Shown here: positions 7,579 through 15,524 of the stretch, piece by piece | How the letters are laid out: the number at the start of each line of letters is the position of its first letter | Position numbering within the stretch: the stretch's first letter is position 1 | Origin: Pseudescherichia sp032055545 | GTDB lineage: Bacteria > Pseudomonadota > Gammaproteobacteria > Enterobacterales > Enterobacteriaceae | NCBI GenBank assembly: GCA_032055545.1 | Contig: DAMBQR010000054.1 | Location: 1-26,537, forward strand | DNA length: 26,537 nt | Direction: 5' to 3' | Made by a program: the position numbers and the translations under genes | Notes under the pieces: model-generated | What the model was told of the DNA's origin: nothing | What the model saw: only the letters and a program-made list of their open reading frames with translations | Database searches by the model: none

Positions 7579-8343
7579 TTAAAACTCATATCCAACCATA
7601 TAAATCATCTGATCCCCAAAGCCGTCGTAACCCAATTTATTTTTGAAATACCGCCAGGTTATAGCCGCCTTCCAACGAGGATAGAATTTCCATGCCAGCG
7701 TTAAACCGCCGTTAATACCGTAATCACCATGTTGCTGCTCTGCATAGGCATCGTTTCGCTCTAGCTCAACCTCATTCCAGTCGGATAGAATGAACTTCTC
7801 ATCAAATAGGGCGAAGTCATACGCAGTGGTCCAGCCTACAACATAACCATTCCAGCCGCTGGTTTGCCCATATTTCTGTGAGACGTAATCACCGGATTGA
7901 TTATGTAAGCCAATGTAGGGTTTAAAGAATCCCCATTCACCTGTCCAGCCGAGGTAGCCCAGGCCGTAAAACATATCCAGATCGTCTCCCCAGGTGTTCT
8001 CCCACTGCCCATATATCTTGCCAAAAAAGGTATAATCAGAGTCAAAAAGACGAACATGGGTCATGGCAGAGACGGTATGATTTCGCCCAGCGACTGAGTG
8101 GTTAAGCACATTGCTTTCAATGAAAGAGTAGAATTCCGCTTCCCGGAAATTAACGCCGAAATCGGCTGTAATTTTCCAGACTTCACCGCGATCTACATTG
8201 ACAAAACCACTGTCCCAATCTGCATAACCGGCATTAATAGATCCAAACGAACTTTTATACTCCAGCGCGTATAATGATGGGCTAAAAAGCGCGGGTATTA
8301 CTAATACTATACAACTCAAAAATATTTTCTGTTTAAAAACCAT
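7579..8343 (-). CDS. Tsx/OmpK-family outer-membrane channel
   Basis: The 254-residue protein has a signal peptide (MVFKQKIFLSCIVLVIPALF, with cleavage near LYA-LEY). It then shows alternating aromatic beta strands such as SFGSINAGYADWDSG, YGLGYLGWTGEWGFFKPYIG and GYDGFGDQMIYMVGYEF, ending in Phe as outer-membrane barrels do. Length and pattern fit the nucleoside-specific channel (Tsx/OmpK) family of 12-stranded barrels. It is the first gene of the sulfatase cluster, so it probably admits the sulfated substrate rather than nucleosides; that is inference. GGGGA lies nine bases before the ATG. A minus-strand TATAAC (8366-8361) could be a -10 box, but no good -35 accompanies it. Confidence 0.82.
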   Translation of the reverse strand: MVFKQKIFLSCIVLVIPALFSPSLYALEYKSSFGSINAGYADWDSGFVNVDRGEVWKITADFGVNFREAEFYSFIESNVLNHSVAGRNHTVSAMTHVRLFDSDYTFFGKIYGQWENTWGDDLDMFYGLGYLGWTGEWGFFKPYIGLHNQSGDYVSQKYGQTSGWNGYVVGWTTAYDFALFDEKFILSDWNEVELERNDAYAEQQHGDYGINGGLTLAWKFYPRWKAAITWRYFKNKLGYDGFGDQMIYMVGYEF

Positions 8344-8718
8344 TTAATGCATTCCCCATAGTTATAATATATTCCTTAATGGACATGAGTATGTTGCGGT
8401 GAAGTATCTTATCGAAATAGGGAAGCAGATTAGTGATATAAATCTCACATAGCAAAGCTGACTATTAACTGAATACCAAGTGTCAGAAGATGTTGTTTTA
8501 CTGAAGGTAAGGTATTATTTTTTAATTAGCCAGAGCGCATTTGGTTATATGGCATCCGTTCATTACATTTTTTACATGTTAGGGTAATCACACGCACGTG
8601 TTGTGGCTAATAACAACGACAATGAAGTTAATATATAAAATAATAGCTTTTAAAGTAGAGGGGTAAGAGTAAACTCAGCTGTAAGAAATAGGCCTGGCTA
8701 TACTCCTTTGCTTCACGC
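8344..8718. other. AT-rich intergenic spacer between dnaJ and the sulfatase cluster
   Basis: No gene is seen here. The stretch is markedly AT-rich; the 60 bases from 8521 contain about one third G+C by my count. It must hold the promoter of the sulfatase cluster on the minus strand. Visible elements are a weak FNR-like half palindrome (GTGAT-N4-ATCTC, 8433-8446) and a short inverted repeat ACACG-CA-CGTGT (8590-8601). The longest ATG-started frames I read by hand are under 20 codons and have no convincing ribosome sites. No hok/sok locus or IS is present. Confidence 0.6.
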
Positions 8719-8747
8719 AAAAAAAAGCCCGGGCGTTACCCCAGGCT
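8719..8747 (-). terminator. dnaJ terminator
   Basis: On the minus strand AGCCTGGG (8747-8740) pairs with CCCGGGCT (8733-8726), with one G-U pair and a six-base loop. It is followed by a run of T. It lies about 25 bases beyond the dnaJ stop codon and ends the dnaKJ operon. Confidence 0.9.
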
Positions 8748-8770
8748 TTCGTGAATGCAGACCCTAACGT

Positions 8771-9907
8771 TTAGCGCGTCAGGTCGTCAAAGAACTTCTT
8801 TACGCCGTCGAAGAAGCTTTTAGAGCGCGGGCTGTTATGCTCCCCTGTCGGGCCGCCAAAGCTCTCCTGCAGATCCTTCAGTAGCTGCTTCTGCTTCTCG
8901 TTGAGGCCCACCGGCGTCTCCACCACCACACGGCACAGCAGATCGCCCTGCGCGCCGCCGCGTACCGACTTCACGCCCTTGCCGCGCATGCGGAACAGCT
9001 TGCCGGTCTGGGTTTCGCTCGGGACCTTCAGGTTAACGCGGCCATCCAGCGTTGGAACTTCAATCTCGCCGCCCAGCGCCGCCATGGCAAAGTTGATCGG
9101 CACTTCGCAGTAGAGGTTGTTACCTTCACGCTCGAAAATCGGGTGCTGCTTCACCTGCACCTGGACGTACAGATCGCCCGCTGGTGCACCGTGCTCGCCC
9201 GCTTCGCCCTCGCCGGAGAGACGGATACGGTCGCCGGTATCGACGCCTGCCGGGATCTTCACCGACAGAGTTTTGCTCTTCTCAACGCGGCCGTGACCGT
9301 GGCATTTGTTGCACGGATCTTTGATCAGCGTACCGCGCCCCTGACAGTGCGGACAGGTCTGCTGTACCGCAAAGAAGCCCTGGCGCATCTGCACCTGGCC
9401 GGAGCCGTGACAGGTCGGACAGGTCTGCGGCTGGGTGCCGGCTTTCGCGCCGCTGCCGTGGCAGATGTCGCACTCCTCCAGCGTCGGAATACGGATCTCT
9501 TTGGTGACGCCGCGTACGGCCTCTTCCAGCGTCAGCTCCATGTTGTAGCGCAGGTCAGCCCCGCGCGCCGCGCGCTGGCGACCACGACCGCCGCCAAAGA
9601 TATCGCCGAATACGTCGCCAAAGATATCGCTAAAGTCTGCGCCGCCGCCGCCGAAACCGCCGCCGCCGCCCATGCCGCCCTGCTCAAACGCAGCATGACC
9701 GTACTGATCGTAGGCCGCACGTTTTTGTGCGTCGGTCAGGACTTCGTACGCTTCTTTAATCTCTTTAAATTTGGCTTCGGCCTCTTTATCGCCCTGGTTG
9801 CGGTCCGGGTGATACTTCATCGCCAGACGCTTATAGGCCTTTTTGATTTCACGCTCTTCCGCACTTTTCGGAACGCCTAAAATCTCGTAATAGTCTTGCT
9901 TTGCCAT
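8771..9907 (-). CDS. dnaJ: Co-chaperone DnaJ (Hsp40)
   Basis: DnaJ delivers unfolded clients to DnaK and stimulates its ATPase in the cytoplasm. The 378-residue protein has the J domain with His33-Pro34-Asp35 in AMKYHPDRNQ, a Gly/Phe-rich linker (MGGGGGFGGGGADFSDIFGD), and four CxxCxGxG zinc-binding repeats (CDICHGSG, CPTCHGSG, CPHCQGRG, CNKCHGHG). The substrate-binding C-terminal domains follow. E. coli DnaJ has 376 residues. The start is the ATG at 9905-9907 giving MAKQDYYEIL; the seven codons upstream of it in frame are not part of the family. It follows dnaK in the same operon across an 84-base gap that contains a strong hairpin. Confidence 0.98.
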   Translation of the reverse strand: MAKQDYYEILGVPKSAEEREIKKAYKRLAMKYHPDRNQGDKEAEAKFKEIKEAYEVLTDAQKRAAYDQYGHAAFEQGGMGGGGGFGGGGADFSDIFGDVFGDIFGGGRGRQRAARGADLRYNMELTLEEAVRGVTKEIRIPTLEECDICHGSGAKAGTQPQTCPTCHGSGQVQMRQGFFAVQQTCPHCQGRGTLIKDPCNKCHGHGRVEKSKTLSVKIPAGVDTGDRIRLSGEGEAGEHGAPAGDLYVQVQVKQHPIFEREGNNLYCEVPINFAMAALGGEIEVPTLDGRVNLKVPSETQTGKLFRMRGKGVKSVRGGAQGDLLCRVVVETPVGLNEKQKQLLKDLQESFGGPTGEHNSPRSKSFFDGVKKFFDDLTR

Positions 9908-9931
9908 TTGGTTATCTGCCCCTAACATGCG

Positions 9932-9966
9932 AGCACGGGCGGAGAGGAAACCTCTACGCCCGTGCT
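9932..9966. repeat. Long hairpin between dnaK and dnaJ
   Basis: AGCACGGGCGGAGAGG (9932-9947) faces CCTCTACGCCCGTGCT (9951-9966) with a single mismatch and an AAA loop, a 16-base stem. No U-tract follows in the direction of transcription. It probably shapes processing or readthrough between dnaK and dnaJ, giving less DnaJ than DnaK; that role is inference. Confidence 0.75.
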
Positions 9967-9991
9967 GGTTTTCTACCCTACATCAGGGCGA

Positions 9992-11931
9992 TTATTTTTT
10001 ATCTTTAACTTCTTCGAACTCGGCATCGACCACGTCGTCGTCTTTCGCGTTGTTCGCAGAAGCGTCAGCGCCGCCTGCCTGCTGCTGGGCGTGCTGCTGC
10101 TGCGCGATCTCCATCAGCTTCTGGGAAACCTGCGCCAGCGCCTGCATTTTCGCTTCGATATCGGCTTTATCTTCGCCTTTCAGCGAGGTTTCCAGCGCGC
10201 TCAGCGCAGACTCGATAGCGGTTTTGTCGTCAGCCGGCAGCTGATCGCCTGCTTCGGTAACCTGCTTACGGGTGCTGTGCAGCAGGTGGTCACCCTGGTT
10301 GCGGGTCTGTACCAGCTCTTCAAACTTACGGTCAGACTCGGCGTTAGCTTCCGCATCCTGAACCATTTTCTGGATCTCATCTTCGTTGAGGCCAGAAGAG
10401 GCTTTGATGGTGATCTTCTGCTCTTTACCGCTGTTTTTGTCTTTCGCGGAGACGTGCAGAATACCGTCAGCATCGATGTCAAAGGTGACTTCGATCTGCG
10501 GCATGCCACGCGGCGCCGGGTTAATACCGTCGAGGTTGAACTGACCCAGTGATTTGTTATCAGATGCACGCTTACGCTCACCCTGAATCACATGGATAGT
10601 TACCGCAGACTGGTTGTCTTCCGCAGTAGAGAACACCTGGCTGTGCTTGGTCGGGATAGTGGTGTTCTTGTTGATCAGCGCGGTCATCACGCCGCCCATG
10701 GTTTCGATACCCAGGGAGAGCGGAGTCACGTCGAGCAGCAGAACGTCTTTCACATCACCGGTCAGCACGCCGCCCTGAACCGCAGCACCGATTGCCACTG
10801 CTTCGTCCGGGTTAACGTCTTTACGCGGCTCTTTACCAAAGAACTCAGCAACTTTCTTCTGCACCATCGGCATACGGGTCTGGCCACCGACCAGGATAAC
10901 ATCCTGAATGTCAGAGACAGAGAGGCCCGCATCCTGCAGCGCAACCTTCAGCGGCTCGATGGAACGGTTTACCAGGTCTTCTACCAGGCTCTCCAGTTTC
11001 GCACGGGTCACTTTAATGTTCATGTGTTTCGGACCGGTCGCGTCTGCGGTGATGTACGGCAGGTTCACGTCGGTCTGCTGGGCAGAAGAGAGCTCAATTT
11101 TTGCTTTCTCTGCGGCTTCTTTCAGGCGCTGCATCGCCAGCGGGTCATTACGCAGGTCGATGCCCTGATCTTTCTTAAACTCGTCAACGAGGTAGTTGAT
11201 CATACGGCTGTCGAAGTCTTCACCACCCAGGTGGGTATCACCGTTAGTAGCCAGTACTTCGAAGGTCTTCTCACCGTCAACTTCGTCGATTTCGATAATA
11301 GAGATATCGAAGGTACCACCGCCAAGGTCGTATACGGCGATAGTGCGGTTACCGACTTCTTTATCCAGACCGTAGGCCAGCGCAGCAGCAGTCGGTTCGT
11401 TGATGATACGTTTGACTTCCAGACCCGCGATACGACCGGCATCTTTAGTTGCCTGACGCTGAGCATCGTTGAAGTATGCAGGTACGGTGATAACCGCTTC
11501 AGTTACCGGTTCGCCCAGGTAATCTTCAGCCGTCTTCTTCATTTTTTTCAGCACTTCAGCAGAGATCTGCGGCGGTGCCATTTTCTGGCCCTTCACGTCG
11601 ATCCATGCATCACCGTTCTCAGCACCGATAATTTTGTACGGCATGATGGCCTCATCACGCTGCACTTCTTCGTCCTGGAAGCGGCGACCGATCAGGCGTT
11701 TAATCGCAAACAGGGTGTTTTGCGGGTTTGTCACTGCCTGACGTTTAGCCGGCTGANNNNNNNNNNNNNNNNNNNNNNNNNNNNNNNNNNNNNNNNNNNN
11801 NNNNNNNNNNNNNNNNNNNNNNNNNNNNNNNNNNNNNNNNNNNNNNNNNNNNNNNNNNNNNNNNNNNNNNNNNNNNNNNNNNNNNNNNNNNNNNNNNNNG
11901 TACCCAGGTCGATACCAATAATTTTACCCAT
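9992..11931 (-). CDS. dnaK: Chaperone DnaK (Hsp70), interrupted by an assembly gap
   Basis: DnaK is the ATP-driven Hsp70 chaperone that folds and disaggregates proteins with DnaJ and GrpE. The start ATG at 11929-11931 gives MGKIIGIDLG, and the rest from QPAKRQAVTNPQNTLFAIKR to VVDAEFEEVKDKK is a normal nucleotide-binding and substrate-binding domain pair. VYDLGGGTFDISIIEID and VILVGGQTRMPMVQ are Hsp70 signatures. The 143 N at 11757-11899 replace part of the nucleotide-binding domain. E. coli numbering predicts 120 bases there. The span is 1940 bases, exactly 23 more than the 1917 of a 638-residue gene. The apparent frame change across the gap is therefore most simply a wrong gap length, not a mutation. 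Two sigma-32 promoters lie upstream. Confidence 0.96.
11757..11899. other. Assembly gap (143 N) inside dnaK
   Basis: All bases are N. The flanking codons are Gly10/Thr11 on the 5' side and Gln52 on the 3' side in E. coli DnaK numbering, so about 120 bases are expected to be missing. Confidence 0.95.
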
Positions 11932-11979
11932 CTAAACGTCTCCACTAAAAATTTGTTCATCATGTGGTTGTGAATCTGT

Positions 11980-12006
11980 AATAAGGGCGAAACGTGCGGT
12001 TTCAAC
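11980..12006 (-). promoter_or_regulatory. dnaK promoter P2 (sigma-32 type)
   Basis: On the minus strand GTTGAAAC (12006-11999) is the -35 element and CCCTTATT (11987-11980) the -10 element, matching the second heat-shock promoter of E. coli dnaK as I recall it. It lies about 50 bases upstream of the dnaK start. Confidence 0.7.
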
Positions 12007-12052
12007 TGCCCCAATCTGTTTTTTTTCAGACTCACCACTGCGGTTGACTACA

Positions 12053-12083
12053 AGATGGGGACGTAACGCAACGCATCAAGGGG
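12053..12083 (-). promoter_or_regulatory. dnaK promoter P1 (sigma-32 type)
   Basis: On the minus strand CCCCTTGATG (12083-12074), a 13-base spacer and CCCCATCT (12060-12053) match the sigma-32 consensus closely. This is the main heat-shock promoter of dnaKJ. Confidence 0.88.
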
Positions 12084-12268
12084 CCGGGTCGAAAATTTTT
12101 TTCCCGTTCTCTCTCTCTTCAGGCAATACATTCACTTTGCCCATTGATAACCAAAAATAATTCACAGTAAAAATGTAATAAAAAGAAAAGATTAGTTGCA
12201 TTAACCCACCAAGAGAAAGGTTATTATAGGGTCTGTGAAGGACGAGTTAATCCAGTAAAGAGAACATA

Positions 12269-12982
12269 ATGGAAATCAGATACCTGAACGACGAGGATTT
12301 GGATTTTCTTCAGCGCTGCAGCGAAGATCAGCTGGCCGAGCTGACCCGTTTACTTACCCATAACGAAAAAGGTAAGGCCCGCCTGTCGAGTACCCTGCAG
12401 CATAACGAGCTGTTTAGGTCGATGGAGGGCCACCCAGAGCAGCACCGCTGCAACTGGCAGCTCATCGCTGGCGAGCTACAGCATTACGGCGGCGACAGCA
12501 TCGCCAACAAGCTCCGGGGCCACGGCAAGCTGTACCGCGCCATTCTGCTGGACGTGGCGAAACGGCTAAAGCTTAAGGCAAATAAAGAGAGCACAACCTT
12601 CGAAATAGAACAGGATCTGCTGTCGCACTTTCTGCGTAATGCCTGGCAGAAGATGGATGCCGAACAGAAGCAGGAATTTCTGCTAGCGGTCGAGGCCAGG
12701 GTCTCTGAGCTTGAGGAGTTGCTGCCGCTGCTGCTTAAGGATCCGGCGCTGGCGAAAGGGGTCTCTCACCTGCTCTCTAGCCAGCTGACCCGCATCCTGC
12801 GTACTCATGCTGCTATCAGCGTTATTGGTCATGGGCTGGTACGCGGAGCCGGGCTTGGCGGCCCGGTGGGAGCGGCGTTTAACAGTGTTAAGGCCGTGAG
12901 CGGCAGCGCCTATCGGGTCACTATTCCTGCCGTATTACAGATTGCCTGCCTGCGGCGAATGCTTACTACAACCGAAAATTAA
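12269..12982 (+). CDS. yaaW: UPF0174 family protein YaaW
   Basis: The 237-residue protein matches E. coli YaaW in length and along its sequence (YLNDEDLDFLQRCSEDQLAE, GHPEQHRCNWQLIAGELQH, HLLSSQLTRILRTHAA). The function is unknown. It is mostly helical, with a Gly/Ala-rich segment near residues 185-210 (VRGAGLGGPVGAAFNSVKAV) that could contact membrane. The start follows AAAGAGA. It is transcribed divergently from dnaK across about 340 bases. Unlike in E. coli, yaaI is absent between them, and no long antisense frame corresponding to htgA is present. Confidence 0.92.
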   Translation: MEIRYLNDEDLDFLQRCSEDQLAELTRLLTHNEKGKARLSSTLQHNELFRSMEGHPEQHRCNWQLIAGELQHYGGDSIANKLRGHGKLYRAILLDVAKRLKLKANKESTTFEIEQDLLSHFLRNAWQKMDAEQKQEFLLAVEARVSELEELLPLLLKDPALAKGVSHLLSSQLTRILRTHAAISVIGHGLVRGAGLGGPVGAAFNSVKAVSGSAYRVTIPAVLQIACLRRMLTTTEN

Positions 12983-13061
12983 TCCCCGGATTGCAAGGTA
13001 TTCTTTTCATTTACCCAGCACAGATCAAAGACAGAATCAGTGCCGATCATTATGATGCCGC

Positions 13062-13095
13062 GCCCCGCTTCCACTATCTGGATGCGGGGCTTTTT
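13062..13095 (+). terminator. yaaW terminator
   Basis: GCCCCGC (13062-13068) pairs with GCGGGGC (13084-13090), with further pairing TCCA/TGGA inside, and is followed by five T. It is only about 35 bases before satP, so any satP promoter lies inside or upstream of it, or satP depends on readthrough. Confidence 0.85.
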
Positions 13096-13130
13096 CTTTC
13101 ACCATTTTTATGATGATTTTTTGGGGATTT

Positions 13131-13697
13131 ATGGGCGATACGACGTTGGCTAATCCGGCTCCGCTGGGCTTAATGGGCTTCGGCATGACCACTATTCTGC
13201 TTAACCTGCACAATATTGGCATGTTCCCGCTGGATGGCATTATCCTGGCCATGGGCATCTTCTACGGCGGCATCGCGCAAATTTTTGCCGGTCTGCTGGA
13301 ATATAAAAAAGGCAATACCTTTGGCTTAACCGCCTTCACCTCCTACGGCTCCTTCTGGCTGACGCTGGTAGCGATCCTGATTATGCCGAAAATGGGCCTG
13401 ACGGATGCGGCCAACGGCCACTTCCTCGGGGTCTACCTGGGTATCTGGGGCATCTTTACGCTGTTTATGTTCTTCGGCACGCTGAAAGGCGCGCGTATGC
13501 TGCAGTTCGTGTTCCTGAGCCTGACGGTGCTGTTTGCCCTGCTCTGCGTGGGACATCTGGCGGATAACGAAGGCATTGTCCACGTGGCGGGCTGGATCGG
13601 TCTGGTCTGCGGCGCGAGCGCGATCTACCTGGCAATGGGTGAAGTGCTCAACGAGCAGTATGGCCGCACCGTGCTGCCGATTGGCGAGAGGCTCTAA
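13131..13697 (+). CDS. satP: Acetate/succinate:proton symporter SatP
   Basis: SatP is a six-helix inner-membrane protein of the AceTr/YaaH family that takes up acetate and succinate with protons. The 188-residue length equals that of E. coli SatP. The family motif NPAPLGLMGFGMTT starts at residue 8, and the helices GIILAMGIFYGGIAQIFAGL, FWLTLVAILIMP and WIGLVCGASAIYLAMG are clear. The ATG at 13131 is chosen over the one at 13110 because it gives the family N-terminus (MGDTTLANPAP) and has GGGG upstream. In E. coli satP adjoins mog; here two extra genes lie between. Confidence 0.95.
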   Translation: MGDTTLANPAPLGLMGFGMTTILLNLHNIGMFPLDGIILAMGIFYGGIAQIFAGLLEYKKGNTFGLTAFTSYGSFWLTLVAILIMPKMGLTDAANGHFLGVYLGIWGIFTLFMFFGTLKGARMLQFVFLSLTVLFALLCVGHLADNEGIVHVAGWIGLVCGASAIYLAMGEVLNEQYGRTVLPIGERL

Positions 13698-13705
13698 TTT
13701 ATCTG

Positions 13706-13732
13706 ATGCTCCAGCAGCTAAGGCTGGAGCAT
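13706..13732. terminator. Probable bidirectional terminator after satP
   Basis: ATGCTCCAGC (13706-13715) and GCTGGAGCAT (13723-13732) form a perfect ten-base stem around AGCTAAG. The T-rich tails are weak on both sides, so it is a less certain terminator than others in the window. It separates convergent satP and the nuclease remnant. Confidence 0.65.
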
Positions 13733-13743
13733 TATCTGTTTAT

Positions 13744-14145
13744 TCAGGCGTGCATCAGTGTAGTGAGTACTTCTTCGGATAAGCCGGTCAGCTGCATGAT
13801 CTGTGCACGCTCCATTCCCTGATTCAGCATAGCGTGTGCAATGCGCATCGTGGCTTCAAGACGGCCTTCGCTGCGACCTTGTTGGAATCCCTCGCTGTGA
13901 CCTTCTTGCCGAAGCTGTTCTGCAATAGTCATTAAAATATCCTTATGTTGCGGGGCTTTTTTCGCCAGCACGCGAATCAGTGCGCCATGATCGCCACTAT
14001 TTCCAGCCTGCACCAGATAGTTAATTACACTCCTGAGCTGCTGTCCGGTAGTGTAGCCTTGCAAAAGTAGGCAAGCCAAATGTTCATGAAACGCCATGAG
14101 ATCCCGCGCACGAATATGCTTCTGAAAAAACTCCAGAAGCGCCAC
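13744..14145 (-). pseudogene. Rpn-family recombination-promoting nuclease, 5'-truncated remnant
   Basis: The 133-residue frame (LLEFFQKHIRARDLMAFHEH to LTGLSEEVLTTLMHA) resembles the C-terminal part of Rpn/YhgA-like PD-(D/E)XK nucleases, formerly called transposase_31. These usually run to about 300 residues with the nuclease domain first. Only the downstream part remains, including the charged low-complexity segment QQGRSEGRLEA and a final HTH-like helix pair. Family-like sequence continues in frame upstream of the GTG at 14145 (SEHPRR), showing that this is not a real start. The frame then runs within some 25 bases into the end of the MHS transporter gene. The catalytic domain has been lost, most simply by deletion at that junction. 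Confidence 0.78.
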
Positions 14146-14184
14146 TCTGCGGGGATGCTCGGAAAAAATGCAGCAAACAGAAGA

Positions 14185-15498
14185 CTATAAGGACGTTTGC
14201 TTCAATTCAGCGCGAGGCGTAACGTCTTGCGGATTCAGATCCTGCCGCAGCCAGATCCCCAACCCTAACCCGACCAGCGCCAGGGCCAGCACGTACCAGG
14301 CCGGGGCCAGCGGCGAGACGCCCATCAGTAGGGTCACCGCAATCGGCGTCAGCCCGCCAAAGATGGCGTAAGAGACGTTGTAGGAGAAGGAGATGCCGGT
14401 GAAGCGTACCTCCGCCGGGAACGCCCGCACCATCACGTAGGGCACCGCCCCTACTACACCGACACCCAACCCTGCCAGGCCATAGAGCAGAGAGAGATGC
14501 TCCGGGTGCGTACCGGCAAAGCGATAGAACAATCCGCTGGTGCAGGCCAGTATGATGCTGCCGACGATAAAGGTTCTGCTGGCCCCAAAGCGATCTGCCG
14601 CCAGCCCGGCCAGCAGGCAGCCAATGCAGAGCATAATGGTGGCCACGCTGTTGGCCTGCAGGGTCAGCGCCGGGGCGAGGCCGTACTGCTTCTGCAGCCA
14701 GACCGGCGACATCAGGATCACCACCACAATGCAGGCGGAGAGCAGCCAGGTCAGCAGCATCGAGATCGCTACCGCTTTTTTATGCTTCACGACCACCGCC
14801 TTTACCGGCAGCTCCTGAGCCAGAGCCTTACGCTGCTGCATCTCAAGGAAGATTGGCGTCTCCTGCAGCCAGCGGCGCAGATACATCGCCACCAGACCAA
14901 ACGCGCCGCCGAGCAGGAAGGGAATACGCCAGCCATATTCGTGCAGCGTCTCCGGCGTCATGGCACGGTTGACGACCGTTGCTACGACCGACCCGAGCAG
15001 GATGCCCACGGTCAATCCTGCGGTCAGAGTACCGCAGGCGATGCCGATCCGCCGGGCCGGCACATGTTCAGCGACAAAAACCCATGCCCCCGGCACCTCG
15101 CCGCCGATTGCCGCGCCCTGTAAAAGCCGCATCAGCAGCAAGAGCAGCGGTGCGGCAATGCCGATAGAGGCGTAGGTAGGCAGCAGGCCGATCGCCAGGG
15201 TTGGCACCGCCATCAGCAGAATGCTCAGGGTAAACATCTTTTTACGCCCGACCAGATCGCCAAAGTGCGCCATGATAATACCGCCCAGCGGCCGGGCCAG
15301 ATAGCCTGCGGCAAAAATGCCGAAGGTCTGGACCTGGCGCAGCCACTCGGGAATATCCGCCGGGAAGAAGAGCGCTCCTACAACGGCGGCAAAGAAGACG
15401 AAGATGATGAAATCATAAAACTCCAGCGCGCCGCCAAGGGCAGCGAGCGAGAGCGTTTTATAATCCTGGCGATTTAGCGGACGTACGTTTTCAGACAT
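14185..15498 (-). CDS. MHS-family (metabolite:H+ symporter) MFS transporter
   Basis: The 437-residue protein is a 12-helix major-facilitator transporter of the MHS group, which includes ProP, KgtP, ShiA and citrate carriers. The N-terminus ALGGALEFYDFIIFVFFAAV and the loop GGIIMAHFGDLVGRKKMFT (the MFS motif A) are typical. LLQGAAIGGEVPGAWVFVAEH is the helix-4/5 signature of the group. The substrate cannot be predicted with confidence; an organic acid or compatible solute is likely. It is not present at this position in E. coli K-12. The stop codon is immediately followed by the Rpn remnant and no terminator is visible. An AT-rich inverted repeat lies just upstream of the start. Confidence 0.9.
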   Translation of the reverse strand: MSENVRPLNRQDYKTLSLAALGGALEFYDFIIFVFFAAVVGALFFPADIPEWLRQVQTFGIFAAGYLARPLGGIIMAHFGDLVGRKKMFTLSILLMAVPTLAIGLLPTYASIGIAAPLLLLLMRLLQGAAIGGEVPGAWVFVAEHVPARRIGIACGTLTAGLTVGILLGSVVATVVNRAMTPETLHEYGWRIPFLLGGAFGLVAMYLRRWLQETPIFLEMQQRKALAQELPVKAVVVKHKKAVAISMLLTWLLSACIVVVILMSPVWLQKQYGLAPALTLQANSVATIMLCIGCLLAGLAADRFGASRTFIVGSIILACTSGLFYRFAGTHPEHLSLLYGLAGLGVGVVGAVPYVMVRAFPAEVRFTGISFSYNVSYAIFGGLTPIAVTLLMGVSPLAPAWYVLALALVGLGLGIWLRQDLNPQDVTPRAELKQTSL

Positions 15499-15524
15499 AG
15501 CGAACCATGAGTAAAAGGGTAGAT

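Noticed and set aside
8433..8446. FNR site for the sulfatase cluster
   Set aside because: Only seven of ten consensus positions match, and it lies about 85 bases upstream of the only -10-like sequence, not at the usual distance. Kept only as a weak hint.
8433..8450. CRP site (GTGA ... TCACA)
   Set aside because: The half-sites are eight bases apart instead of six.
8344..8770. hok/sok-type toxin-antitoxin between dnaJ and the cluster, as at this place in E. coli
   Set aside because: No small hydrophobic Hok-like frame or matching structure was found; frames here are under 20 codons.
9143..9880. 245-codon open frame opposite dnaJ, and long frames opposite dnaK
   Set aside because: Both are exact shadows of well-conserved chaperone genes, with low-complexity composition typical of antisense frames.
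11731..11931. Apparent frameshift in dnaK
   Set aside because: The break coincides with the run of N, and the excess of 23 bases equals the difference from the family length; it is most likely an artefact of gap size.
12269..12982. An htgA-like gene antisense to yaaW, as annotated in E. coli
   Set aside because: No long antisense frame is open across yaaW here.
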